Below are positions 44,291-52,913 of a stretch of DNA of 64,000 nt, one piece after another; within the stretch, counting starts at the first letter, position 1, and every line of letters starts with the position of its first letter. The position numbers and the translations under genes are program-made. A model generated the notes under the pieces. The model ran no database searches and was not told where the DNA came from. It saw nothing but the letters and a program-made list of their open reading frames with translations. Source of the DNA: Maricaulis sp048270265 (GTDB lineage: Bacteria; Pseudomonadota; Alphaproteobacteria; Caulobacterales; Maricaulaceae); the NCBI RefSeq assembly GCF_048270265.1, contig NZ_JBLWTD010000001.1, positions 62,001-126,000 of the forward strand. Direction: 5' to 3'.

Positions 44291-45600
44291 GAGACGCAGC
44301 CAAGATCGCCGCAGCGATCGAAATCCTCGAAATCCAGTTGCGCCAGCACACGCCGGTCAAGGACGCCGTGCGCGACTGGGGCAAGGCCAATCGCTATGCC
44401 GGTTCCGGTGACCGCGCCTGGATCACCGGCCTCGTGCTCGACGCCCTGCGCCACCAGTCCTCGGTCGGTCATGCGATGCAGGATGAAAGCGCCCGCGCGC
44501 TCGCCTTCGGCACCGTCGCCCGCGTCTGGGGCCTCTCCGTCGAAGAGATCGACGCGATGATGGAGAGCGATCCGCATGCGCCGGAACCGCTCACCAATGC
44601 CGAACGCAGCGGTCTGGAACGGGATATCTCCGATGCCCCGCTCTATATCCGCGGCGATTTCCCCGAATGGCTCGAGGCGAGCTTCCAGCGCGCCTTTGGC
44701 GACAAGGCCGAGCAGGAAGCGCATGAGCTGTGCTCGCGCGCGCCGGTCGATCTGCGCGTCAATGAAGTCCAGGTCGGGTTCGACAAGGCTTTCAAGGAAG
44801 TCAGCTCCAAGCTGAAAACCGCCGAGCCTTCCGAGCTCGCCGCCATGGCGATCCGCATCCCGCAGCGCGATCCGCGCGGCAAGTCGGCGGCGGCGGAAAG
44901 CATTCCCGCCTATGGCAAGGGCTGGGTCGAGGTCCAGGATATCGGCTCCCAGCTCGCCGCGCTCGCTTCGGGCGGCCGCGAAGGCATGCAGATCCTCGAT
45001 TATTGCGCCGGCGCCGGCGGCAAGACGCTGGCGTTGTCCGCGCTGCTCAACAATACCGGCCAGATCCACGCCTGGGATATCGACTGGCGCCGCCTGCGCG
45101 CCATCTGGCCGCGCCTCAAGCGCGCCGGGGCGCATAATGTCCAGGTCCAGGATGCCGAGGAAGACAAGTGCCTCGCCGACCTCGTGGCCAAGATGGACGT
45201 CGTCTTCTGCGACGCGCCTTGCACCGGCACCGGCACTTGGCGCCGCCGTCCCGACGCCAAATGGCGTCTGCGCGAACGCGCCCTGGAAACCCGCATGGGC
45301 GAACAGGACACCGTGCTCGAGCGCGGCTCGCGCTATGTCAAACAGGGCGGCCGCCTGGTCTATGTCACCTGTTCCGTCCTGCCGGAAGAAAACGAGGACC
45401 GCGTCACCGCTTTCCTCGCCAGGCACGAGAATTTCAAGCCCGTCCCCGCCATCAAGGCGATGCAGGCCTCCGGCGGTCTGGCCAAGGGCGCCGAGGAGAT
45501 CCTGGAGACATGCGTCGGCAGTCACGGCGCGCTGCAACTCTCGCCAGCGCGCACCGATACGGACGGGTTTTACATCTGCGTGATGGAACGCGTGGGGTAG
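44287..45600 (+). CDS. RsmB/NOP family RNA (cytosine-5) methyltransferase
   Basis: A 437-residue SAM-dependent m5C RNA methyltransferase. SAM motif ILDYCAGAGGKTLALSAL is followed by the two catalytic cysteines: C312 in DAPCTGTGTWRRRPD and C362 in YVTCSVLPEENED. The N-terminal ~150 residues are a helical domain like the NusB-like part of RsmB. It overlaps DUF3088 by 4 bases. Whether it targets 16S rRNA C967 is not provable here, so no symbol is given. Confidence 0.9.
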   Translation: MRDAAKIAAAIEILEIQLRQHTPVKDAVRDWGKANRYAGSGDRAWITGLVLDALRHQSSVGHAMQDESARALAFGTVARVWGLSVEEIDAMMESDPHAPEPLTNAERSGLERDISDAPLYIRGDFPEWLEASFQRAFGDKAEQEAHELCSRAPVDLRVNEVQVGFDKAFKEVSSKLKTAEPSELAAMAIRIPQRDPRGKSAAAESIPAYGKGWVEVQDIGSQLAALASGGREGMQILDYCAGAGGKTLALSALLNNTGQIHAWDIDWRRLRAIWPRLKRAGAHNVQVQDAEEDKCLADLVAKMDVVFCDAPCTGTGTWRRRPDAKWRLRERALETRMGEQDTVLERGSRYVKQGGRLVYVTCSVLPEENEDRVTAFLARHENFKPVPAIKAMQASGGLAKGAEEILETCVGSHGALQLSPARTDTDGFYICVMERVG

Positions 45601-45635
45601 GGTTGAACGGCGCGGGCCAGCCCCCCGCCGGTCGC

Positions 45636-46433
45636 TCAATCCACCCGATAGCCCAACCCGCGTAGCCGCTCCCGCACAACGGCACTCACCGCCCCGTCCA
45701 CCGAGCGACCGCCGCCGATACGGGCGGTGGTGAGCGGCGCGTCGAGCAGCGGCAGGCTGTCGCGCTCCAGTCCGATCAGCTCGATGGCGCGGCCGGCGTA
45801 ATTGAGCGTCGTGGGCTCGTATTCGAGCTCCAGAAAGCGCAGCAGGGCGGTCACGCTGCGCTTGGGCTTCTTGACCACATCCTCATAACGCAGACGCAGG
45901 ACGCGGCCGGAGCCAATGGCGGTTTCTGCCTGCAAGCCGATCCCGGTCAGATCGCACCAGTATTTCAGTGCGGCCGCCGGATCGCTGACATGGGCAAAGG
46001 GACGACCATCGGGGCCGCGCCAGTCGCGCTGCAGCAGGGAAGCGGCGACATCGCGGCCATCGCGGACGATGTGGACGAAGCGCGCCTGCGGCAGGAGACG
46101 GCCCAGGCGTTCGAAGGCGAGAATGTTGAGACTGGTCTTTTCTACCAGCAAGTGACCAGGCTGGCCCTGGATGGGTTCGCCAATCAGCCCGGTCAGCAGC
46201 TCGGCCATGTTGGCGCGGACCTGCTCAGCCTCGAGGCCGAAATCCTGGCGGTGGAGATCGCCAAGCTGGGTGGTGAAATTCTCCCATTGCATGGCGATCG
46301 CCACAGGCAGGCCGGTATCGGGACCGCAATGGATCCGCGAATGCCCGGCCAGAAGCCGCCGCATCACGGTCAGGCCGGAGCGCGGGCAACCGCCGAGAAA
46401 GACGAAGCCAGTCCCGTTTGCGGTCTCAGACAT
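45636..46433 (-). CDS. Sulfotransferase family protein (variant PAPS loop)
   Basis: A 265-residue cytosolic sulfotransferase-like protein. The 5'-phosphosulfate loop reads FLGGCPRSGLTVMRRLL (Leu where most have Thr), and the 3' site is FVHIVRDGRDVAASLLQRDW. It is clearly paralogous to the gene immediately upstream, sharing the CGPxxG, LRYEDV/LRYESL and GRAI/GRWR regions. Its ATG at 46433 overlaps the upstream stop by 8 bases. Target molecule unknown. Confidence 0.87.
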   Translation of the reverse strand: MSETANGTGFVFLGGCPRSGLTVMRRLLAGHSRIHCGPDTGLPVAIAMQWENFTTQLGDLHRQDFGLEAEQVRANMAELLTGLIGEPIQGQPGHLLVEKTSLNILAFERLGRLLPQARFVHIVRDGRDVAASLLQRDWRGPDGRPFAHVSDPAAALKYWCDLTGIGLQAETAIGSGRVLRLRYEDVVKKPKRSVTALLRFLELEYEPTTLNYAGRAIELIGLERDSLPLLDAPLTTARIGGGRSVDGAVSAVVRERLRGLGYRVD

Positions 46434-47226
46434 ATCCCAGCCGCGACAGGGCCGGGCCAGCGATCTGCATGACGGTGGCGTGCTGGGAATCGCTCAACGC
46501 CTCGCGCCACCGCCCGATTGCGCGGGTGTCGATGGGTTGGGAAACGCGTTCATTGCTCGTCTCATTGATCCCCGAGGCCGGGTCAAACGTGCGGGCATGG
46601 TCGAGTGCGGCCTCGACGGCTTGCGAATCCTCGCCGAGGAAGGCGAACAGGCCGGCGATGATGTCGCGTGGGTGGCGTGCCAGGGATTCATAGCGCAGTT
46701 CGAGGTAATTGCCGTCGTCGCGCATGGCTGCCCCGGCCTCGACGCTGGCGACCCAGAGCCGGGCGGCCGCGGCCGCGTCGCGGGTGATGGGCAGGGGCTG
46801 ACCGGTCCGGCTGTCGGTCCAGTCCATCGACAGGAGTGAGGCGACAACATCACGGCCGTCGCGAACAATGCCGACCAGCGGGCTGTCGGGAAACAGACGG
46901 CGCAATTGCGCGAAGTGGAGAATATTGGCCGGTGTCTTCTCGGCGATGCGGCATCCCGATTCCGCCTGGAGCGGTGCCAGGAAGCCGTTGATCGTGGCGG
47001 CAAAACGCTGGTGCAGCATGTCGGCATCAAGGCCGTATTGCCGCTCGAGAACCGGCATGTGCATCTGCTCGACCTGCGAGGACAGGGCCGCAAGCGCCGG
47101 CACGATCCGGGATTCAGGCCCGCACACGATGCCTTTCGACGTATTGACGATGGCACGCAAAAGCGTCGTGCCCGATCGGGGTGCGCCGCCGATAAAAATC
47201 GGAGCCTGGCCAATGATTTCCTGCAT
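46426..47226 (-). CDS. Sulfotransferase family protein
   Basis: A 266-residue PAPS-dependent sulfotransferase-like protein: FIGGAPRSGTTLLRAIV (canonical loop) and LVGIVRDGRDVVASLLSMDW. ATG 47226 is chosen because GGAG lies 9 bases upstream and the domain begins at once; longer in-frame readings upstream have no similarity. First gene of a two-gene operon with its paralogue. Confidence 0.9.
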   Translation of the reverse strand: MQEIIGQAPIFIGGAPRSGTTLLRAIVNTSKGIVCGPESRIVPALAALSSQVEQMHMPVLERQYGLDADMLHQRFAATINGFLAPLQAESGCRIAEKTPANILHFAQLRRLFPDSPLVGIVRDGRDVVASLLSMDWTDSRTGQPLPITRDAAAAARLWVASVEAGAAMRDDGNYLELRYESLARHPRDIIAGLFAFLGEDSQAVEAALDHARTFDPASGINETSNERVSQPIDTRAIGRWREALSDSQHATVMQIAGPALSRLGYV

Positions 47227-47577
47227 GTCCGATGTCTCCCGCCTGCGTCCATACAAGCGCCGGGAAAGATGAGCGGGCGGTGACGGTTCCGTTACGGAAA
47301 TGCAATTAATTACAGGAAGATGTATGCTTTGTGACAGCGGGGGATTTGCGGCCGGCCCGTCCCGCAGCGTGCCTTGTTTCAGCCACGATCCGGACTCGAT
47401 TTGGCCGCTTTGCCGCGGGGATTCCGCCGGCCATCTCGCGATTGGCGGTTTTGAAACCGGATTCCCTGCTGGCCATCGCGGCTGACTCGCGCTATCCGGC
47501 GCCATGCTGAAATCGAGCTCGGCCATAACCCCCACATTTCGTCCCCGGAAAGCCCGCGCCTGCGGGAGTGAGAGCGC
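47227..47577. promoter_or_regulatory. Divergent control region between sulfotransferase operon and guaA
   Basis: 351 bases without a gene. Near the sulfotransferase side are the dyad GTTCCGTTACGGAA (47286-47299; TTCCG-TTA-CGGAA) and the near-palindrome TGCAATTAATTACA (47301-47314) in an AT-rich patch, likely promoter and operator. The guaA side shows only GGGAGTGAG as ribosome site. No purine riboswitch pattern was seen. Confidence 0.45.
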
Positions 47578-49137
47578 ATGACAGATCAACACGAAAAAGC
47601 CCTCATCATCGACTTTGGCAGCCAGGTCACCCAGCTGATCGCGCGGCGTTTGCGCGAGAGCGGCGTCTTCTGCGAAGTCCATCCCTATAACCGCGCCGAC
47701 AAGGCCTTCATTGACGCCTACGACCCCAAGGCGATCATCCTGTCGGGTTCGCCGCATTCGACCCATTGGGACAATTCGCCCAAGGCCGATCCGTCGGTCT
47801 TCACGCGCGGCATCCCGGTTCTGGGCATCTGCTATGGCGAGCAGACCATGTGCGCCCAGCTCGGCGGCAAGGTCGAGGCATCGGAAGAGCGCGAATTCGG
47901 CCGCGCCGATATCAGGATCGTCGCCGACAGCCCGCTGTTTGCAGGCTTTGGCCCGGTCGGTCATGAAGAGCGCGTCTGGATGAGCCATGGCGACCGCGTC
48001 GCGGCCCTGCCGGACGGTTTCCATGTCATCGCCACCTCGGGCAATGCCCCCTATGCGGCGATTGCCGACGAGGCGCGCAAATTCTATGCGGTGCAATTCC
48101 ACCCCGAAGTCGTGCACACGCCGCGCGGGGCGGAGCTGCTGCGCAATTTCACCCATCAGATCGCCGGCTTCCGCGGTGACTGGTCGATGGCGAGCTTCAA
48201 GGACGAGGCGATCGCCAAGATCCGCGCCCAGGTCGGCGACAAGCGGGTATTGTGCGGCCTCTCAGGCGGTGTCGACAGTTCCGTGGCCGCCGTGCTGCTG
48301 CACGAGGCAATTGGCGACCAGCTGGTCTGCGTATTCGTCGATACCGGCCTGATGCGTCTGGGCGAGGCCGACGAGGTCGTTGATCTCTTTCGCGAGCATT
48401 ACAATATCCCGCTGGTCCACGCCCAGGCGGAGGACCTCTTCCTCACCGCGCTCAAGGGCGTCGAGGACCCGGAAAAGAAGCGCAAGATCATTGGCGGCCT
48501 CTTCATCGATGTGTTCGACGAAAAGGCGAAGGAAGCCGGCGGCGCCGATTTCCTCGCCCAGGGCACGCTCTATCCCGATGTGATCGAAAGCGTCAGCTTC
48601 GATGGCGGACCTTCGGTTACCATCAAATCCCACCATAATGTCGGCGGTCTGCCGGCGCGCATGAAGATGCAACTGGTCGAGCCGCTGCGTGAGCTCTTCA
48701 AGGATGAAGTCCGCGCGCTGGGCCGTGAACTCGGCCTGCCGGAAGCTTTCGTCAAGCGCCATCCCTTCCCGGGACCGGGCCTGGGCATCCGCATTCCCGG
48801 CGCCGTCTCCAAGGAGAAGGCCGACATCCTGCGCAAGGCCGATGCGATCTATATCGAGGAGATCAAGAAGGCCGGCCTCTATGACGTCATCTGGCAGGCC
48901 TTCTCCGTCCTGCTGCCGGTCAACACGGTCGGCGTGATGGGCGATGAGCGCACCTATGACGCGGTGCTGGCCCTGCGCGCCGTGACCTCGGTCGACGGCA
49001 TGACGGCGGATTACTACCCGTTCGAGCATGATTTCCTCGGGCGAGTGGCGACCCGTATCATCAATGAATGCCGCGGGATCAACCGCGTCGTCTATGATGT
49101 GACCAGCAAGCCGCCGGGGACGATTGAGTGGGAGTAG
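47578..49137 (+). CDS. guaA: GMP synthase (glutamine-hydrolysing)
   Basis: A 519-residue two-domain enzyme converting XMP to GMP. The class I amidotransferase domain has C85 in GICYGEQTM, and the HPEV motif with catalytic His and Glu is near residue 175. The ATP-pyrophosphatase P-loop is LSGGVDSSVAA (about residue 228), and the C-terminal dimerisation domain ends in the conserved KPPGTIEWE. Full length. A GC-rich hairpin (49155-49170) follows the stop, without a T run. Confidence 0.97.
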   Translation: MTDQHEKALIIDFGSQVTQLIARRLRESGVFCEVHPYNRADKAFIDAYDPKAIILSGSPHSTHWDNSPKADPSVFTRGIPVLGICYGEQTMCAQLGGKVEASEEREFGRADIRIVADSPLFAGFGPVGHEERVWMSHGDRVAALPDGFHVIATSGNAPYAAIADEARKFYAVQFHPEVVHTPRGAELLRNFTHQIAGFRGDWSMASFKDEAIAKIRAQVGDKRVLCGLSGGVDSSVAAVLLHEAIGDQLVCVFVDTGLMRLGEADEVVDLFREHYNIPLVHAQAEDLFLTALKGVEDPEKKRKIIGGLFIDVFDEKAKEAGGADFLAQGTLYPDVIESVSFDGGPSVTIKSHHNVGGLPARMKMQLVEPLRELFKDEVRALGRELGLPEAFVKRHPFPGPGLGIRIPGAVSKEKADILRKADAIYIEEIKKAGLYDVIWQAFSVLLPVNTVGVMGDERTYDAVLALRAVTSVDGMTADYYPFEHDFLGRVATRIINECRGINRVVYDVTSKPPGTIEWE

Positions 49138-49200
49138 GGGCTAGCGCTCCATTCGCGCGCCCAGGCGCGCTCTCGAATGCGAACAGACCGGGAGCCCGGC

Positions 49201-49944
49201 ATGACCCAGCGCAATGCCAGCATCGCCATTATCGGCGCCGGTGATTTCATCGGCTCCGCCATCGCCCGGCGTTTTGCCGCCGAGGGCTATCATGTCCATG
49301 GCGGGCGGCGGGGCGGCGAGAAGCTGGCGCCGTTGGCGCAGGAGATCGCGGCGGCGGGCGGGCGTTTCACCGGGCATTCGCTGGATGCGCGAGACGAGAG
49401 TTCCGTGACCGCTTTCCTCGACGCGGCCGAAGCCTCAGCGCCGCTTGAGGTGGTGATCTTCAATGTCGGCGCCAATGTACAATTCCCGCTGCTGGAGACC
49501 TCGGAGCGGGTCTTCTCCAAGGTGTGGGACATGGCCTGCAAGGCGGGCTTTCTGACCGGGCGTGAGGCGGCGCGGATCATGCTGCCGCGCGCGCGGGGGT
49601 CGATCTTCTTTACCGGGGCCACGGCCTCGATGCGCGGCGGCGCGGGCTATGCGGCCTTTGGCGCGGCCAAGGCCGGGCTGCGCTCGCTGGCGCAATCCAT
49701 GGCGCGTGAGCTGGGGCCGCAAGGGCTGCACGTCTCCCATCTCGTGATTGATGCCGGGGTGGATACGGCCTGGGTGCGTGAGCGCATCGCCCAGGCGAAG
49801 GGGGCTGAGGCTCTGGCCGCCATGCCGCCGGACACGCTGATGGACCCGGCCTCGATCGCGGAAACCTATCTCATGCTGCATCGCCAGCCGCGCGATGCCT
49901 GGACGCATGAACTTGACCTTCGGCCCTATGGAGAAAACTGGTGA
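49201..49944 (+). CDS. Atypical short-chain dehydrogenase/reductase lacking the catalytic Tyr
   Basis: A 247-residue Rossmann protein. The nucleotide loop is IIGAGDFIGSAIA. In place of YxxxK it reads AAFGAAK, that is F153 and K157, and the usual Ser position is also not conserved (FTGATAS). I recall related bacterial SDRs with the same AAF...AK pattern, so this is a subfamily trait rather than a sequencing error; activity may be altered. ATG 49201 has GGGAG 6 bases upstream. The stop overlaps the next gene start. Confidence 0.87.
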   Translation: MTQRNASIAIIGAGDFIGSAIARRFAAEGYHVHGGRRGGEKLAPLAQEIAAAGGRFTGHSLDARDESSVTAFLDAAEASAPLEVVIFNVGANVQFPLLETSERVFSKVWDMACKAGFLTGREAARIMLPRARGSIFFTGATASMRGGAGYAAFGAAKAGLRSLAQSMARELGPQGLHVSHLVIDAGVDTAWVRERIAQAKGAEALAAMPPDTLMDPASIAETYLMLHRQPRDAWTHELDLRPYGENW

Positions 49945-50534
49945 GCGATCCTTCAACTGACCCCGTCTTCTATTTCGACTTTGCCAGCCCCAATGCCTAT
50001 TTCGCCCATCGCATCCTGCCGCAGGTCGAGGCGCGCACGGGATTGAAATTTCGCTATGTGCCGGTGCTGCTCGGCGGGATTTTCAAGTCGACGGGCAATC
50101 AGGCGCCGATGATCGCCTTCGCCGGGGTGCCGGCCAAGCTGGCCTATGAATACAAGGAAATCGAGCGCTTCATCGCCCGCCATGATCTCAAACACTTCAA
50201 CTTCAATCCGCACTTCCCGGTCAACACGCTGGCCCTGATGCGCGGTGCGGTCGCGGCTGAAGGAGAGGGCGTGCTGGAGGCTTATGTCGAGGCAATGTTC
50301 CACTTCATGTGGGAAAAGCCGCGCAAGCTCGACGACGCCGATGTCCTTCACGCCACGCTGACCGAAGCCGGCCTGCCGGCGCAGCGCCTGCTGGAATTGA
50401 TCGGGACGCCACAGATCAAGTCGCAGCTGATGGCGAATACGCAATTGGCCGTCGACCAGGGTGTGTTCGGCATCCCCAGCTTCATCGTCGATGGCGAGCT
50501 CTATTTCGGCAAGGACCGGCTGGAGACGCTCTAG
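49941..50534 (+). CDS. 2-hydroxychromene-2-carboxylate isomerase / kappa-class GST-like protein
   Basis: A 197-residue DsbA-fold protein. The active-site serine region FDFASPNAYFA (S16) marks the HCCA isomerase/kappa GST group, and FGIPSFIVDGELYFGKDRLETL is the cis-Pro and C-terminal signature. It begins with GTG overlapping the SDR stop, so both are made together. This pairing is common, and probably acts on glutathione-linked or aromatic metabolites. Confidence 0.9.
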   Translation: MSDPSTDPVFYFDFASPNAYFAHRILPQVEARTGLKFRYVPVLLGGIFKSTGNQAPMIAFAGVPAKLAYEYKEIERFIARHDLKHFNFNPHFPVNTLALMRGAVAAEGEGVLEAYVEAMFHFMWEKPRKLDDADVLHATLTEAGLPAQRLLELIGTPQIKSQLMANTQLAVDQGVFGIPSFIVDGELYFGKDRLETL

Positions 50535-50896
50535 TCCCCGGTGGCCGTATTGGTCGGGACTTCATTCTTGACCGCCGGCTGGTAGTCGGTGATCTGCACC
50601 GGGCGCCAGATGCGGTAGATGACGAATCCCAGCAGGAGCAGGCCGCTGAACACGAAGGCGTGGAAGGTGACGATGATCGGGATGAGCGCCAGGAAGGGCA
50701 ATAATTGCGCGGCGACCGGTCCTGCACCTTCGACGACTACGCCGTTTATCGTGGCCTGGCCGCTGACGAGCGTGGGAAGAAGCGCTATCCCCCCGATAAT
50801 GACGAAGATGCTGGTCCAGCCGATAAACCAGCTGACCACGAATAATTTGTAGGCGCTGCCCAGCGTCAGCTTGCCATTGATCGTTTTCAACTGCAT
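50531..50896 (-). CDS. Small membrane protein, two helices
   Basis: A 121-residue protein with two transmembrane helices (about residues 18-42 and 67-95) and polar ends. The start ATG 50896 is followed directly by MQLKTINGKLTLGSAYKLFVVSW. No family recognised. Convergent with and overlapping the isomerase gene by 4 bases, and divergent from slyX. Confidence 0.7.
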   Translation of the reverse strand: MQLKTINGKLTLGSAYKLFVVSWFIGWTSIFVIIGGIALLPTLVSGQATINGVVVEGAGPVAAQLLPFLALIPIIVTFHAFVFSGLLLLGFVIYRIWRPVQITDYQPAVKNEVPTNTATGD

Positions 50897-51002
50897 GAGT
50901 TTCTCGCCCCCCGAACCAGCATGCAGCATAGAGCAGGCAAGACCGCAGGCAAGACGGTTGCACCACCGGTTGTGTGCAATCCGTGATGTAGAGGAACAGG
51001 CC

Positions 51003-51224
51003 ATGAGCGACGAGCTGCCAGACCCGTTGATCGAGCGTATCGATGAGCTCGAAGCCCATATCGCGCACCAGGACCAGATGCTGCAGGAGCTTTCCGAGGT
51101 CATGAATGACCAGCGCACCGAGTTCGACCTGATCAAGGCGCGGCTCAACCAGTTCCTCGACCGTATCCATGCCGTCGAGGCCCAAGGTCCAGCCCCGGAA
51201 AACCGTCCGCCGCCGCACTGGTAG
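51003..51224 (+). CDS. slyX: SlyX family protein
   Basis: A 73-residue, mostly coiled-coil protein matching SlyX: LIERIDELEAHIAHQDQMLQELSEVMNDQ, then a Pro-rich tail ending PPPHW, the usual SlyX C-terminus. GAGGAA precedes ATG 51003. Function of SlyX is not established. Convergent with the LytTR gene, 15 bases apart. Confidence 0.88.
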   Translation: MSDELPDPLIERIDELEAHIAHQDQMLQELSEVMNDQRTEFDLIKARLNQFLDRIHAVEAQGPAPENRPPPHW

Positions 51225-51239
51225 GCGAAGACGTTTTCG

Positions 51240-52772
51240 CTACTCCGCCGCCTCAGCCAGCGCCGATCTCACCTTCGGCAGGATCCGCCGGCTGATCGGC
51301 ACATCCATTCCGTTGGTCAGGATCAGACGTCCGACGCCGGAGGCATCGCGCTCCAGGGCGCTGACATAGTCGGTATTGACGATGTGGGAGCGGTGGACGC
51401 GCAGGAAGGTCGGCGGCAGGCTCGCCTCGAGGCCGGTCAGTGAGCCGGTATAGAGCGCGGTCTGGCCGTTCTCGAAATGCACTTCGACATAATCACCCGC
51501 CGCCTTGAGCTGGGCGATGCGGTCGCTGGGGATGTAATCGGTGCGGCCGGCACTGACGAGTTCGATCTGGACCGGATGATCCTTCTGGCGTGCCTGGCTC
51601 AGCGCGATCTCGAGCCGGTCGGCGCGGGTGGCTTCCAGCGCGCGGATGCGGCGCTCATTGACCAGGGCGATGGCGTGCTGGGCGAACAGGAAGAGCAAAA
51701 GGCCGGCGATCGCCTGGTAGAAATAGCGGTCGATGAAGAGTTCCGGGAAGAGCACGGCCAGAGCGGCCAGTCCGGCCAGGACGGCGAGGTGGGCGCGGGC
51801 GCCGGGCTTGCGCTGCCAGACCCAGGTACCGCACCAGGCCAGCCCGGCCAGTATCACGGTCTCGAAGGCATAGAGCGTCTTGGCGTCATAGCCGGAATGC
51901 ATCTGCAGGACCGCCATCAGCAGGGCGCCGACGCCGAGCAGGCGCAGAAGACGTGCGCGCAGGGAGAGGCCGGAGAAGCGGTGCAGGAGATAGGCGATCA
52001 GGGTCAGCCCGAAGGCGGCGGTGCAGGCGGTGATCAGCACCAGACGCAGATCATGCATCGGATAGGGATAGGCATAGAGGCCGCGACTGGTCTCGATCAG
52101 CAATTGCGCCACGGCGATCAGGGACATCGCACTGATCAGGGCAGAGCCCTCCCGGTCGCCGCCGCGGACCGCCATCGCGGCAAAGAAGACGAAGCCCAGC
52201 ACCAGAACGCCGAGTGTCACCAGGCTGGGCGCATAGACGGCTGCGAGCATGCTGGTCGGGGGCTGGTAGCGCTCGAGCCCGATCCAGTGTACCGGCCAGC
52301 CCAGCTGCAGGAAGCCATGCTGTGACGACATCAGCAGGACCAGTTCATTGCGCCCGGGCAGCAGGCGCTCGCGCGGGACATAGAGTACCGCATCCATGCG
52401 GCCGGGAATTTCTGTCGCCCGGTCCGGGCCCGGACGGCCATTGGAGCCAAGCTCATGGCCATTGAGCCACGCCGTGCTTGCGGCCTTGCCGGAGATGAAG
52501 AGGCCGATCGGACGGTCCTGCGGCCATTGCGCGCCGTCCCAGTCGATCTCGGCGCGGACCCAGATCTGCCGGCCCTGGGGATCAAGCCCGCTCAGGGTGA
52601 TATCGGTGCAATCTTCACCGCTGAAATCGGGAATCGGGCCTGGTGTGTCATCCGCCGGGCAGACGCGAAGCGATGACGCGTCCAGCGCAACAAGGCGCTG
52701 CGCCGCGGCAGAGCCGAGCGGCAGTGCCAGCAGGAGGAGGGTGAGGAGCAGGGTGAGGGGCGTGCGTGTCAT
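51240..52772 (-). CDS. Membrane-bound LytTR-family transcriptional regulator with 7TM sensor
   Basis: A 510-residue protein combining a signal peptide (MTRTPLTLLLTLLLLALPLGSAAAQ) and a ~150-residue periplasmic beta-sandwich like 7TMR-DISMED2 (WVRAEIDWDG..., STAWLNGHELGSNGRPG). About seven membrane helices (residues ~185-375) follow, then a short coiled coil and a C-terminal LytTR DNA-binding domain (residues ~405-505: DYIPSDRIAQLKAAGDYVEVHF ... FLRVHRSHIVNTDYV). It is a one-protein sensor-regulator in the inner membrane. It diverges from the S33 peptidase gene, which is its most likely target. Confidence 0.88.
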   Translation of the reverse strand: MTRTPLTLLLTLLLLALPLGSAAAQRLVALDASSLRVCPADDTPGPIPDFSGEDCTDITLSGLDPQGRQIWVRAEIDWDGAQWPQDRPIGLFISGKAASTAWLNGHELGSNGRPGPDRATEIPGRMDAVLYVPRERLLPGRNELVLLMSSQHGFLQLGWPVHWIGLERYQPPTSMLAAVYAPSLVTLGVLVLGFVFFAAMAVRGGDREGSALISAMSLIAVAQLLIETSRGLYAYPYPMHDLRLVLITACTAAFGLTLIAYLLHRFSGLSLRARLLRLLGVGALLMAVLQMHSGYDAKTLYAFETVILAGLAWCGTWVWQRKPGARAHLAVLAGLAALAVLFPELFIDRYFYQAIAGLLLFLFAQHAIALVNERRIRALEATRADRLEIALSQARQKDHPVQIELVSAGRTDYIPSDRIAQLKAAGDYVEVHFENGQTALYTGSLTGLEASLPPTFLRVHRSHIVNTDYVSALERDASGVGRLILTNGMDVPISRRILPKVRSALAEAAE

Positions 52773-52797
52773 GGCGTCACTCTAGCGCGCAGGCGCG

Positions 52798-52815
52798 TGA
52801 ACGTCCCGCCGTTCA
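52798..52815. promoter_or_regulatory. Dyad TGAACG-N6-CGTTCA in the divergent gap
   Basis: Perfect 6-base arms with a 6-base GC centre, 26 bases upstream of the LytTR gene start and 98 before the peptidase start. LytTR sites are usually direct rather than inverted repeats, so this may belong to another regulator. Confidence 0.4.
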
Positions 52816-52913
52816 ACGGCCAGAAGCCACCATTGCACGATTGGCGCGTGCATGGGCGCACCCGGGAGGCAGGATGCATGCGAGCCGGGGGGCTCAAGAT
52901 CACGGAGTGAAAC

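Noticed and set aside
49151..49178. Terminator after guaA.
   Set aside because: The hairpin (GCGCGCC/GGCGCGC) is strong but has a tiny loop and no T tract; not claimed as an intrinsic terminator.
52835..52870. LytTR direct repeats in the 52773-52913 gap (GCACGATTGGCGC and GTGCATGGGCGC).
   Set aside because: The two copies match loosely and do not resemble the known LytTR consensus or its ~21-base spacing.
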